Below are positions 1-8,046 of a stretch of DNA of 64,000 nt, piece by piece. The DNA comes from a virus. The stretch is taken from positions 62,001 through 126,000 of IMG/VR virus record IMGVR_UViG_3300028920_000002; one strand, written 5' to 3'. Both the position numbers and the translations under genes were made by a program. The notes below the pieces were generated by a model. The model searched no databases and was not told the origin of the DNA. It worked only from the letters and a program-made list of their open reading frames with translations. The stretch's first letter is position 1; every line of letters starts with the position of its first letter.

Positions 1-153
1 GAGCCCGAAGTTCAGCTGGTGGCTGAGACCGACCCGGTGAAGGCCCGCCGAGCACCGGTGAAGGTGCGTATTCTTCCTCCGAAGAAGAAGGGGGCTGCGC
101 CTCCGCCGCAGTCGGCGGTAGAATTACCCATTCCCAGCAAGCACGTGAAGTGA
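1..153 (+). CDS. Partial CDS, C-terminus of hypothetical protein
   Basis: The first 50 codons are open in frame 1 and end at TGA (151-153); the start lies outside the window. The visible tail is rich in Lys, Pro and Val with a run of basic residues around codons 28-30. No domain is recognisable. Its stop overlaps the next start (TGATG), so the two genes are translationally coupled. Confidence 0.7.
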   Translation, partial: EPEVQLVAETDPVKARRAPVKVRILPPKKKGAAPPPQSAVELPIPSKHVK

Positions 154-770
154 TGGAAAGCCCCAGCCCCGAGCTGATGCACGCATACGGTACCGACGAA
201 TTCTACGTCGACAACCTGGAGAAGCGTGCGGCTCTGCCGATACTCGCTCGAATGGCTGCGGGTGCCGGTTTCCTCGGCCTGGTGGCTCATCAGAGACGGC
301 ACGAGGAGCGTCTGCGTACTCAGGCTGCCATCCTGAATGAGATGTTCCGCCAGGAGGAGGCGGAGCGCATGGCGGCCACCATCCAGTCGTTTCAGCATCC
401 AGGAGACAGAATGATGGCTGGCATCTATCCGCTCGACCAGGGCATGGAGCGCTTGGCGTCGGTGGCCGCACACATCGGTCGAGGAATGGCACACCAAGAG
501 CTAGAAAAAGAAGCCGGCATAGGTGGCGCGGCGCTGAGTGCCCTCGGCAAGGGGCTGAGCCGGGCCAAAGGAGCCGTAGGCAGCGCCACCAAGATTGGGT
601 GGAAGGGCAAGCTTCTTGGACTGGGTGCCCTTGGCGGAGTTGGATACCTCGGGTACAAGGGCCTGCAGGCGGGCAAGGACTACATGATGCAGCCCACTTC
701 CGGTGGCCGTTGGGGTACGGGGCAGCAGCTCAGGACGCGTGTCAATCAGTGGGGGCAGCCTACCTACTGA
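153..770 (+). CDS. Probable internal virion protein, 205 aa
   Basis: Starts at ATG 153 overlapping the previous stop; a GTG at 150 is an alternative. The middle is charged and helical (about 45-85). A C-terminal part (about 125-175) is Gly/Ala-rich with a weak hydrophobic stretch. The short motif LEKxA occurs twice (LEKRA near residue 25, LEKEA near 120) and recurs in other probable virion proteins of this window (MEKIA at 39028, LQKEA at 40699). The function is not known; a capsid-interior or injected protein is a guess. Its end overlaps the convergent gene by 7 bp without a terminator. Confidence 0.65.
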   Translation: MESPSPELMHAYGTDEFYVDNLEKRAALPILARMAAGAGFLGLVAHQRRHEERLRTQAAILNEMFRQEEAERMAATIQSFQHPGDRMMAGIYPLDQGMERLASVAAHIGRGMAHQELEKEAGIGGAALSALGKGLSRAKGAVGSATKIGWKGKLLGLGALGGVGYLGYKGLQAGKDYMMQPTSGGRWGTGQQLRTRVNQWGQPTY

Positions 771-1490
771 CGCCACCAGTAGGTCGGTGGGGACTCGTCC
801 GGCCCGTCCGTGATGGGCACCAGCGCACCCTCTCGGTACTCCAGTTCGATGGAGTCATCAGCGAGGGCGTCCTCGAGGCTGAGGACATGCTCCAGTGCGG
901 CGGGCACCTGGGACTCCTCTGCCGCTTGTACCTGTGGCTTCGGTGTGCGTCTCGGCTCCGCGAAGTCAAGCACCGCGGCGTCGAGTTGACCCATCTCGCT
1001 TGGCCCGAGCTCGTCGAGCTTCTTCTGGCCCGCGATGAGCTGTTGTAACAAGTCCCCGAGTTCTGGGTTGAACTTCTCGGGTTCCTCCAGGTACTCCTGA
1101 TACAAAACTGCTGGGTCGCCGATAAGGGCCGTGAACAGCCCCTCTCTCCGCTTTGGCTCGGCGTTCGTCTCTGCGCTTTGGGTCAAGGCAAACGGCGTCG
1201 GGAATTTCGGAAGCGCTGGCCGACGCAATAGCCACAAGTTGTTCGGAACTGTAAAATCTGGGTAGCCCAGCCTTTGTAAGTTCCAGCTGAATCTGCGAGA
1301 ACTCTGCTTGGATTCCATTGCCGTGCTCCACTAGGAAGTCTTGCAGGATGGCGCTGACGAGCTTGGACAGATTGGCCATCGGTCGTCCGCTCGTCAGCAG
1401 CCTGTACTGCATCACCGCCACGTACATCCCCAGGACCTTCCAGCAGCCGCCGGTTATCCCGAAGGGCACCCTCGTGTAGACGCGCTTCAC
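764..1490 (-). CDS. Hypothetical protein, probably made by a +1 frameshift
   Basis: On the minus strand, GTG at 1490 overlaps the previous stop (GTGA). That frame reads well from residue 1 to about residue 95 but degenerates into Arg/Pro-rich sequence and ends at 966. A second frame, +1 to it, reads well from about 1200 to its stop at 764 (acidic, helical, ending in two Trp) but has no ATG or GTG near that point. The switch must lie between about 1210 and 1150. Candidates are the CCC-G step near 1200 and a GGGG run near 1142. This is either programmed frameshifting or a one-base indel. Function unknown. Confidence 0.6.
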
Positions 1491-2092
1491 CCTGGAAGAG
1501 TATCTCGCTCTTCTACGTCGGGCAACTGGTTGCTCAGTAGTACGCAGTAGAAGCGGTAGTACTGACTGTTCTCACCCTCTAGCTCGTCGGGCAGCTTCAC
1601 CAGCCGCCCTCCCTGCGACAGGTATTCTAGGCAGGCGTCCTCAACCCGTGCCTCCGACGGCGCTTCTTCGTCAACCAGGTCTGGGCAGAGAGGTAGGTTG
1701 TTTACGTCGTAGCAAAGGGAGATGCCACGACGATGAGACTCTCGCACCACCTCCTTGCTCGCACCGGTGTCGTGTGTGCTGAGCGTCCAGTGTTCACGAG
1801 CGAGGTTCTTGACCACGGCTGGACCTTGGATGAGCTTGAACGGCGTCGCAGAATTGAGCCTCTCTGACGTCCACCGAGGGGCCCACTCTTCTGGTAGGAA
1901 TCCACCCTTCTTCATCCACCCGTTGAGGGCTGCGACGTGGTCGACCAGGTCGTTCACGTTGGCGATGAGCTCGTCTACTTCCTCGGGCTTGGCTTCCTCG
2001 GCCAGCTCAACCCAGGAGCCGTAGCTGTCGATGACGTCGCCGACTTCCTTGTTGAGCTCCATGAGCTCCTTCAAGCACTGGTCAGGGTCCAT
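1487..2092 (-). CDS. Hypothetical protein, 201 aa
   Basis: ATG at 2092 overlaps the end of the upstream gene by 11 nt, and its own stop overlaps the next start (GTGA). The N-terminal third is acidic and helical; the centre has Trp/His-rich segments. I recognise no family. It is the third gene of the minus-strand operon driven from the promoter near 3330. Confidence 0.75.
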   Translation of the reverse strand: MDPDQCLKELMELNKEVGDVIDSYGSWVELAEEAKPEEVDELIANVNDLVDHVAALNGWMKKGGFLPEEWAPRWTSERLNSATPFKLIQGPAVVKNLAREHWTLSTHDTGASKEVVRESHRRGISLCYDVNNLPLCPDLVDEEAPSEARVEDACLEYLSQGGRLVKLPDELEGENSQYYRFYCVLLSNQLPDVEERDTLPG

Positions 2093-2489
2093 CTTCGTCC
2101 TTTTGGTCGGTGCGGGCCCTCATGTCTGCCTCCAGCTGCTCCAGCAACTCGTTGAAGGAGGCAGCTCTGGCCTCGACGGAGAACTCGTGCAGGCGATGCT
2201 CTCGGTTCGCCGCGAGCGCGTGCTCACACTCGTCGTTGTTGCACTCGTAGAAAATCATCATCCAGGTCTCGCCCTGCTGCGGCAGGTCGTCTTCCCAGTC
2301 GATGTCGGAGCCGGAGGTTCCGGCGTGCTTCGGTGACGGGCGAACGAGATGAGCTTCTCGGTGCTGGTCCTGATACTCCCAGACCTTGATGGCTCCAGGC
2401 TGCGTCAGGTCTGCCCCGCACTCGGGGCACTTCTCGGGCACCTCGACTTCGCGGGTGCGAACAATGATGTCGTCAACGGTCAGCTTCAT
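2082..2489 (-). CDS. Zinc-ribbon protein, 135 aa
   Basis: ATG at 2489 overlaps the upstream stop (ATGA). A CxxC pair (CPEC, about residues 21-24) and a second Cys pair spaced CNNDEC (about residues 83-88) suggest one structural zinc site. The C-terminal part is an acidic/basic helix. Enzymatic residues are not apparent; a nucleic-acid or protein-binding role is inferred only from the zinc ribbon. Confidence 0.75.
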   Translation of the reverse strand: MKLTVDDIIVRTREVEVPEKCPECGADLTQPGAIKVWEYQDQHREAHLVRPSPKHAGTSGSDIDWEDDLPQQGETWMMIFYECNNDECEHALAANREHRLHEFSVEARAASFNELLEQLEADMRARTDQKDEDGP

Positions 2490-3316
2490 TGCCGTGGCCT
2501 CTCAATCTTTTCGAGGCCCATGGCCTCGAGCAGGAAACTGGTGAGGTGCTCTTTGAACAGCTTGTAGTGGAGCACCGGTCTAGCATCTGGTGGGAAGCGC
2601 CCACCCTTGAGCTCCAAGGCATAAAGGATTGCTGTGCGCCGTCTGCTCTTGGGTTTGAGCCACTGCCAGTAGTTCTCAGACCAGCAGGCGGGCAGCAAAT
2701 TCTGATGACCTACGGGCGCCTCCCAACGCATCGCACGGTCGATGAGCCAGCCAGGCTGCTCCCCCGATAGCATCAGCTCTGCCACAAGAGGGCCGCGCAT
2801 CGTGTAGTTCGACCGCACCACCGGCTCAGGAATCTTGCCGTAGACGAGGTTGTGGATGTACTTGCTGACGTATGGCCCCATCCGGCTGTAGAATTCGGCT
2901 GCGTCGATGTGATTGGCCGGCTCTGGCTCACCCTCCCCTGCCAGAAGCCTACCGTCGTAGCTGAGCTTCATCTCCGTGCCCAGCGCACGTGTCTTGGTGG
3001 GTGTGCTCAGGAAGCCGTAGCCATCGTAGGAGTAGGCTTGAAACGGCGTCCACTCTGTGACTTGGCGCATAGTGGTGAGCGTGCGCCACGCTCCCAGAGT
3101 CAGCTTGATGAAGTCTGAGTAGAAGTAAGCAATTTTGGCGTCGCGGTAGGTTAGGGTGATGGCCTGGTCCTCGTCGGGGCCATCCAAGTAGGTCGCCCAG
3201 CCCAGCTTGCGGTGCCAGGTCTTCACCTTGACCGGGTATCGGTAGCCGAGTATCCGACGCTCTTCTATCTTCTTTTGGCCACTGGTCAGCTCTGTGTAGG
3301 CACGTTCGTAGTCCAT
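2486..3316 (-). CDS. Hypothetical protein, 276 aa
   Basis: ATG at 3316 lies 10 nt downstream of the GGCATAAGAG promoter-like element, which fixes the start; a longer frame to 3577 would read back through the promoter and the divergent gene. The product is rich in Trp/Tyr (several TW, YW and WE pairs), soluble, with no signal peptide. I do not recognise the family. It is first in a four-gene minus-strand operon (3316 to 764). Confidence 0.75.
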   Translation of the reverse strand: MDYERAYTELTSGQKKIEERRILGYRYPVKVKTWHRKLGWATYLDGPDEDQAITLTYRDAKIAYFYSDFIKLTLGAWRTLTTMRQVTEWTPFQAYSYDGYGFLSTPTKTRALGTEMKLSYDGRLLAGEGEPEPANHIDAAEFYSRMGPYVSKYIHNLVYGKIPEPVVRSNYTMRGPLVAELMLSGEQPGWLIDRAMRWEAPVGHQNLLPACWSENYWQWLKPKSRRRTAILYALELKGGRFPPDARPVLHYKLFKEHLTSFLLEAMGLEKIERPRQ

Positions 3317-3326
3317 GGTTCCGCTT

Positions 3327-3336
3327 CTCTTATGCC
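3327..3336 (-). promoter_or_regulatory. GGGATAA-type phage promoter (variant), minus strand
   Basis: Reads GGCATAAGAG followed by AGCGGA on the minus strand, matching the window-wide consensus GGGATAA[C/G]A + TGGA. It lies just upstream of the gene starting at 3316. The usual upstream GCAAAA box is not clear here. Confidence 0.5.
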
Positions 3337-3395
3337 GGTTTCTGCGGGAGAATGACCCCAACACCTCGCCACAGGCGAAACTAAGGAGCATCGAA

Positions 3396-4409
3396 ATGAC
3401 ACTCGGTTCTGGACTCATGACTGCACAGCGTCCAAAGCAGAGCCGCTTCGTTACCGGCAAGCGTGGTCTGGCCGGCGAGGTGGGCGACCTGCGCGACGAT
3501 ATTGAAGAGGAACTCAGCCCCATGGCGGCCATCGCCGTGCAAGAGTACGTCGACCCTCTGGCTACGGCAGCCAACAACCTGATGGCAGCTACGACCTCTC
3601 AGGCGGCTGAGGATGAGCTGCTGCCGGATGCCACACCGGCGACTGGTGTGCTCACGCAAGCCACCATCGACAACCTGAGCACCGGTGGGCCCCGACAGAT
3701 TCTCTTCACTGTGGCAGGTGGCACACCCGCTCATCGCGCTCCGACCGCTACCATCTACGGTACTGCTGTTGGCGGCGCGAAGACGAGCGAAACGGTGAGT
3801 CTGCCGAGTGTTGCTGGCACGGCTCTCACCGGAACCTTCTTCGTCGACATCGACCGCATCGTTCTCGCTGCAGGCAGCGGCACCGGTGCTACTGTGGCCA
3901 TCGGTCTGGGCGCTCTGCTTGGACTCAGTGCCTCAGTGGTGTCACGTGCTGGGCGCGTTGCGGTCATCCAAGAGGTGGCAGCTGGCTCAGTTGTGACCAA
4001 CGGTACTGTACTCGAGGGTGCGGATGCTGCGGCTACCGTCACTGGCTCACAGGACCTCTCCTCGGGCGGCACGCTCGGTACCGAGACGCTCATCGTCGAG
4101 GTCGATGGAGCTGCTGCTCAGACGGTGACCTTCGCCACTCCGGCGAACACCGCAGCCGTCGTGGCGGCAGTCGAGCTAGTCATCCCCGGCATTGCCAGTG
4201 ATGATGGCTCTGACCACCTGGTGCTCACCAGCCCGACCACTGGCCCCACCTCGAGTCTTGCAATCTCGGGTACCTCGCTCACCAAGCTCGGTATCACCGC
4301 TGGGTACTACCAAGGAACCAGCGGCGGCAAGGGCACCTACGCCCCCAACAGCGCGCCCAACGGCTCCAACGACTACGCGCTGTACTACGAGTACGACCCC
4401 ACCGCGTAG
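3396..4409 (+). CDS. Probable virion surface/tail protein, 337 aa
   Basis: ATG 3396 is preceded by AAGGAG. Residues 1-60 are charged and helical. The remainder is Thr/Ala/Gly/Ser-rich beta sequence with few Cys or Trp, typical of phage structural proteins. Residues about 230-310 look like the hook-IN type module of flagellar hook and phage tail proteins: a beta hairpin, the helix after NTAA, then a beta hairpin ending in LGIT. A similar module appears in the product at 44799. The gene is monocistronic, between a divergent promoter and a strong terminator, as expected for an abundant protein. The specific role (tube, decoration or fibre) is not determined. Confidence 0.65.
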   Translation: MTLGSGLMTAQRPKQSRFVTGKRGLAGEVGDLRDDIEEELSPMAAIAVQEYVDPLATAANNLMAATTSQAAEDELLPDATPATGVLTQATIDNLSTGGPRQILFTVAGGTPAHRAPTATIYGTAVGGAKTSETVSLPSVAGTALTGTFFVDIDRIVLAAGSGTGATVAIGLGALLGLSASVVSRAGRVAVIQEVAAGSVVTNGTVLEGADAAATVTGSQDLSSGGTLGTETLIVEVDGAAAQTVTFATPANTAAVVAAVELVIPGIASDDGSDHLVLTSPTTGPTSSLAISGTSLTKLGITAGYYQGTSGGKGTYAPNSAPNGSNDYALYYEYDPTA

Positions 4410-4457
4410 CTATTCTTCCGGCACGCGGCGGCCATCCGCCATCCCATCCTGGCGACC

Positions 4458-4493
4458 GAGGAGGGGAGCTTCTGGTATGTGGCTCCCCTCCTC
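4458..4493. terminator. Bidirectional terminator hairpin
   Basis: Perfect 12-bp inverted repeat (GAGGAGGGGAGC / GCTCCCCTCCTC) with a 12-nt loop between convergent genes ending at 4409 (+) and 4496 (-). Confidence 0.85.
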
Positions 4494-4495
4494 AC

Positions 4496-5227
4496 CTATT
4501 CTGGTGCGCGGATGTGCGCCGGCACCGTGAACTCGAGCAGGATTGGGTTGAGCCAACCGACGACCTTGCGGCCCCCGCCCTTCTTCGCCCTGAGAGACTC
4601 GTCCCAGGCCCACACCTTGCCACTGCGCTGGTCGAAGAACTTCACTCCTTCACCGATGTGCTGTGACTTGATGCCACCTCGACCCCCATCGATGGTGGAC
4701 CACAACTCACCTCCGTCGATGCTGCAGTCGACGCCATCGAAGTAGAAGACGTGCTCGCTTCTGGGGGTGTTGTTGGACACATAGACGATGTCTCCTGTGC
4801 TGGGGCGCTTGCTCTTGTTCTTGCTGAGCAGGTACTCGACGAACGCCCCCTCCTTACGTCCTCGGAAGAACAAGTAGGATAGGTTCTTTCCCCGCTTCCA
4901 CTTCCTCTTCAGCCAGCCTGTACCGTTGGGGTCTGGTTCATCGAGGTCCCGGTTGAGGATTGGTCCTCGGTAACCCGCACGCTCGAGTAGGAACTGGGCA
5001 AACTCCCCACAGGTACTGAAAAGAGTGCCTGAGTCCCTCATGGGCTCAGCCCGACCCTGGCAGATTTCGATGAACTGCGGGTCGCCGACCTTGGCGTGCT
5101 TGTACATGTGGGCCACGGTCTGGATGTACTCCCGCTGGGTGTCCTCGTCGTACTCCCACAGTTTGATGCTGCGGCTGCCCAAGGTGAGGATGTCGACCCG
5201 CTTCGCGCCGGTGATTCCTGCAGTCAT
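4496..5227 (-). CDS. Possible papain-like (NlpC/P60 or CHAP) peptidoglycan hydrolase
   Basis: ATG 5227 is preceded by GGTGGAGG. The 243-aa product has a Cys at the start of a helix (CGEFAQFLLERAGY, Cys73), then GDIVYV at about 145-150 and an SEHVFYF strand with His159. This order (Cys helix, GD-V strand, His strand) is that of NlpC/P60 and CHAP peptidases. A basic loop (WLKRKWKRGK) sits between them. There is no signal peptide or obvious cell-wall-binding domain. It is alone in its unit and terminates at the shared hairpin. The assignment as lysin or tail hydrolase rests on the motif order only and could be wrong. Confidence 0.45.
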   Translation of the reverse strand: MTAGITGAKRVDILTLGSRSIKLWEYDEDTQREYIQTVAHMYKHAKVGDPQFIEICQGRAEPMRDSGTLFSTCGEFAQFLLERAGYRGPILNRDLDEPDPNGTGWLKRKWKRGKNLSYLFFRGRKEGAFVEYLLSKNKSKRPSTGDIVYVSNNTPRSEHVFYFDGVDCSIDGGELWSTIDGGRGGIKSQHIGEGVKFFDQRSGKVWAWDESLRAKKGGGRKVVGWLNPILLEFTVPAHIRAPE

Positions 5228-5296
5228 GTTCGGCCTCCACCCTCAGTGTAACTATGGGCGTGTTCGGGTACAACAACTACGGGAGTTGGAGTAGCA

Positions 5297-5545
5297 GTGA
5301 GTGAAGAAGTCGTTCAGAAGTTCCGGTTTCTCACCCGCAACAAGCGGTGGAGCGGCTACGTTGAAGTAGCCGAGTGTGAGAAGAACGGCAGAAGCTACGT
5401 CATTTTGCGCTTGCACGTAGGCAATCGGTCAGTTCTACTTCCGAGACGCGGCCTCGAGGATGTAGTCCTAGCTCTGACTCGAGCCTTGGGAGTCGCGAAT
5501 GCCAGGTACGAACGTATCATCGAGAAGATGAACAGGAGAGAATGA
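5297..5545 (+). CDS. Small basic protein, possible ssDNA-binding fold, 82 aa
   Basis: GTG 5297 follows GGAGTTGGAG. The pattern of alternating strands (KFRFLT, SGYVEV, YVILRL, SVLLP) and a final helix (LEDVVLALTRAL) recalls PC4/PUR-type single-strand nucleic-acid-binding folds, but similarity is too weak to name it. A TACAAC -10-like box lies at 5270-5275. Followed after 1 nt by the histone-like gene. Confidence 0.6.
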   Translation: MSEEVVQKFRFLTRNKRWSGYVEVAECEKNGRSYVILRLHVGNRSVLLPRRGLEDVVLALTRALGVANARYERIIEKMNRRE

Positions 5546-5546
5546 C

Positions 5547-6185
5547 ATGGCCGACACGAGCGAGTTCAGGAAGAAGCTGCGGTCGGGCGAATACGTTTCG
5601 CTGACAGGCGCCAAGCGCGCCATCGGGAAGATGAAGGGTTGGAGCGAAGTCGACCGAAACAAGGCCCGTGCGGCAGCCGAGAGGCACTTCGCCGGCGAGG
5701 AGAGTCCTCCCAAGAAGGTTGCCAAGAAGAAGACCAAGAAGAAGGCGCAGTCGAAGCCGGCGAAGAAGGCCGCTGCCAAGAAGGTGCCGAAGAAGCGCAA
5801 GGCCAAGAAGGTTCGCCGCGCCCAGAAGGCAGTGACTACGACGCATCGTGCGTCTCCCAAGCCGAGAGGCGACCAACCGGTGATGCAACGCATCGAGCTC
5901 GCCCACGCTACGGTCGGCACCTACAAGCAGGCCCTCGATACGCTCGAGCGCTGCAAGCAGCTCGCCCCGGAGGTGGACATCACCAAGGGAGTCCAGAAGG
6001 CCACCGACGGTCTGACCCAGCTGGTGCAGGGACTCTTCACCGATGTGGTGGGTACGCTCTCCCCGAATGAGGAGAAGGCGGCGCAGCTGCTGGCCAAGAG
6101 CCAGCCCAGCAACGGCGGCATGGTGGCCCCGACCCCGCCCGTCGTGACTCCCCCGCCTCAGCAGCCGCCCGGAGCTACCATCTAG
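5547..6185 (+). CDS. Lysine-rich histone H1-like protein, 212 aa
   Basis: ATG 5547, preceded by AGGAGAG. Residues 1-50 form a small helical domain. Residues about 55-92 are a run of KK, AKK and PAKK repeats like bacterial histone H1-like proteins (HctB/AlgP type). Residues 110-185 are helical and the last 25 residues are Pro-rich. DNA condensation or packaging, or interaction with the host nucleoid, is inferred from composition. Its stop overlaps the convergent gene by 4 bp. Confidence 0.7.
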   Translation: MADTSEFRKKLRSGEYVSLTGAKRAIGKMKGWSEVDRNKARAAAERHFAGEESPPKKVAKKKTKKKAQSKPAKKAAAKKVPKKRKAKKVRRAQKAVTTTHRASPKPRGDQPVMQRIELAHATVGTYKQALDTLERCKQLAPEVDITKGVQKATDGLTQLVQGLFTDVVGTLSPNEEKAAQLLAKSQPSNGGMVAPTPPVVTPPPQQPPGATI

Positions 6186-6628
6186 CTCTGGCCCTTGGGT
6201 CTCCAGACTAGGCTGAGCAGGTCCTTGTCGTCTTCGACAGTGGGGCTGCCTAGTCCCCTATGGTCACCCCTGTCCTCGATGGGGATGGCCCACCTGCGCG
6301 TGCCGTGTGGGGTCTCCAGCAGGACGTGGATGGCATCCTCATCCTTCTGGCTGGCCAGTAGCACGGCCCAGGCGTTGGTGCGCTTGACAGCCGCCTCCAT
6401 CTGAGAGCGCCAGTTGGCCTCTTCTTCAGGCAGCTCTACGATGACCGGACCGTCACGAACCATGCCGTCGTCATCAACGAAGGAGCGGCCTGGCCACGTG
6501 ATGAAGAACGGAGCGAAGCTCTCATCCTCCCACGAGTCGTAGATGGTTTGGATGCCACCTTCTTCTACTTCTCTGCACAGCTGGTCGTGGATGAATCGCT
6601 GCGAAGTATAGTAGTCCAGGTTGGCCAC
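6182..6628 (-). CDS. Hypothetical protein, 148 aa
   Basis: I place the start at GTG 6628 because a CATAGT -10-like box ends exactly 6 nt upstream, and further upstream the frame would overlap the divergent gene at 6638. The product is acidic with a few Trp, has no membrane segments and no recognised domain. There is no ribosome binding site, so the mRNA is probably leaderless. Confidence 0.6.
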   Translation of the reverse strand: MANLDYYTSQRFIHDQLCREVEEGGIQTIYDSWEDESFAPFFITWPGRSFVDDDGMVRDGPVIVELPEEEANWRSQMEAAVKRTNAWAVLLASQKDEDAIHVLLETPHGTRRWAIPIEDRGDHRGLGSPTVEDDKDLLSLVWRPKGQS

Positions 6629-6634
6629 GGTTGA

Positions 6635-6640
6635 ACTATG
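6635..6640 (-). promoter_or_regulatory. -10 box of a probable leaderless promoter, minus strand
   Basis: CATAGT on the minus strand, 6 nt before GTG 6628, with no Shine-Dalgarno. Same spacing as the leaderless-type boxes at 13195, 40684 and 44235. Confidence 0.4.
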
Positions 6641-6943
6641 AGCCGAACACACCAGGCGATGCAAGTCTTTCGTCGGGAGCTGCGCAGCCGATTCCCTCGT
6701 CTCAAGCGCGCGGCGCACGTAGATGAGCTACTGATAGAGCCAGGCGTACACGGGGAATTCACGCTCGTGTTGCGCTGGTCGCGAGGACCAACCGGCCCGG
6801 GGGAGTACCGCAAGTACTTCAGTCGGCAGTTCGTATTGGGGAGGACGGCTACTGCATCTCCGCTGCAGCAACGGCCGAAGATGAAGACCTGTAGATTCGT
6901 CGACCAGGTAGCGGAGGAAGTTCTCAGAGCAAGAGGTGTCTGA
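6638..6943 (+). CDS. Hypothetical protein, 101 aa
   Basis: ATG 6638, 10 nt from the divergent gene; ATG 6659 is an alternative. A TATAGT box at about 6606-6611 could be its -10. The product is basic, with no recognised family. It ends 8 nt inside the next gene and opens the 17-kb plus-strand array. Confidence 0.6.
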   Translation: MSRTHQAMQVFRRELRSRFPRLKRAAHVDELLIEPGVHGEFTLVLRWSRGPTGPGEYRKYFSRQFVLGRTATASPLQQRPKMKTCRFVDQVAEEVLRARGV

Positions 6944-7391
6944 AGTACCGGGTGCGGTGAGCACCGTCATATCAGTCGTCTGCAGCCACTTTGGGGTGAC
7001 CCAGTCTTCGCTGCTAGGCACGAGAAGAACGGGCAGCATACCCAAAGCGCGCATGATGGCCTACTTCCTCCTGCGCGAGAGGTTTCAGTACAGCTACCCC
7101 CAGATAGCCGCTGCGTTCAAGAAGGACAGCAGCACTATCATCCAAGGCTACAAGAAGCTCAAGCAGCAGATGCAGAGCGACGTAGACCTAATGGCAGCCG
7201 CAACGCTGCTGATGAAGAAAGTGGAGCGGCTGGTTACCTTGAGCAGCGGTAACGTCATCTATACCACGGTGTCGACCCCGGTGAGGGCGCGCTTGGAGGA
7301 GCTGCTCAAGACAGGGATGTACGGAAACGACCTCGGAGACGTGGTCGAGAGATTGGTGTGTCAGCAACTGCAAGGATTGAAGAGCAAATGA
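6936..7391 (+). CDS. DnaA domain IV-like DNA-binding protein, 151 aa
   Basis: GTG 6936 overlaps the previous stop by 8 nt. Residues about 10-80 match the C-terminal (domain IV) DnaA fold: a helix, LLGTRR, an xxARMMAYFLLR helix, the YSYPQIAAAF helix, then KKDSSTIIQGYKK in the place of the DnaA signature loop GRDHTTV-x-A-x-KI. No AAA+ domain is present, so it cannot be an initiator ATPase by itself. It may bind DnaA-box-like sites at a phage origin or compete with host DnaA. The second half is helical and unassigned. Confidence 0.75.
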   Translation: MSEVPGAVSTVISVVCSHFGVTQSSLLGTRRTGSIPKARMMAYFLLRERFQYSYPQIAAAFKKDSSTIIQGYKKLKQQMQSDVDLMAAATLLMKKVERLVTLSSGNVIYTTVSTPVRARLEELLKTGMYGNDLGDVVERLVCQQLQGLKSK

Positions 7392-7690
7392 ATCTAGCTA
7401 CCCACTATGCCGAAGCCACTGAGTGGAACCTGGCAACACTCAGTGAGTTGTGCCACCTGAAGTCCAGCAGCCAGGTACGAATCAACCGGCAGACCAGCAT
7501 CTGCCAGAAGATGCTGCAGGTGTGTCAAGAGTGGGAGCCGGAGATTGTGTGGGGCACGGACCCAGATGACGTGCGCTCGCTGTTTCGCCGCGTGGCACCC
7601 AGAGTGTGGAACCTGCTCAAGGCAGCGAAGGAAGAACCGGAAGGGCTCGAGGTAGCTCTCCTCAAGTGGAGAAGGGAACGAGCGGGATGA
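7388..7690 (+). CDS. Hypothetical protein, 100 aa
   Basis: ATG 7388 (ATGA overlap). Helical, with two Cys and many Trp. It is coupled to the DnaA-IV-like gene upstream and a zinc-ribbon gene downstream. Family not recognised. Confidence 0.65.
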   Translation: MNLATHYAEATEWNLATLSELCHLKSSSQVRINRQTSICQKMLQVCQEWEPEIVWGTDPDDVRSLFRRVAPRVWNLLKAAKEEPEGLEVALLKWRRERAG

Positions 7691-7860
7691 ACAATACCCA
7701 TTGTGACCTCTGTACTGACCCGTACGGTAGGAAGAAGCCCTGCAAGGTGACAGGTATGTCCAAGCTCGGCATCAAGAACGTGTGTCAGGAGTGCGCGGAG
7801 TTCCTGCTAGTAGGCACGCGTCCCAAGAAGAAGAGCAAGAAGGCAGCGAGGAAGAAGTGA
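7687..7860 (+). CDS. Small zinc-binding basic protein, 57 aa
   Basis: ATG 7687 (ATGA overlap). One CxxC (CDLC) and a second CxxC (CQEC) frame a short beta ribbon. The C-terminus is a Lys/Arg tail. Probably a nucleic-acid-binding zinc ribbon. Confidence 0.65.
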   Translation: MNNTHCDLCTDPYGRKKPCKVTGMSKLGIKNVCQECAEFLLVGTRPKKKSKKAARKK

Positions 7861-8046
7861 ATGGCTAGGCACTACAAAATCATCATCAAGGTGGCGTACG
7901 AGGAAGGCACCATTCCTGAGAAGGGAATGGAGGATGACCTACGTCGGGGAGTAGATGCAGCCGTACAGATTGGCTTGCTCAACGATGCGGACGCTAACGC
8001 AGTGGTAGAGGAGTACGACGTTGAAGTGGAGGAAGTGACCAAGTGA
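7861..8046 (+). CDS. Hypothetical acidic protein, 61 aa
   Basis: ATG 7861 directly follows the previous TGA. A predicted beta strand (YKIIIKVAYE) is followed by helices and an acidic tail. Its stop overlaps the thyX start (GTGA). No family recognised. Confidence 0.6.
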   Translation: MARHYKIIIKVAYEEGTIPEKGMEDDLRRGVDAAVQIGLLNDADANAVVEEYDVEVEEVTK

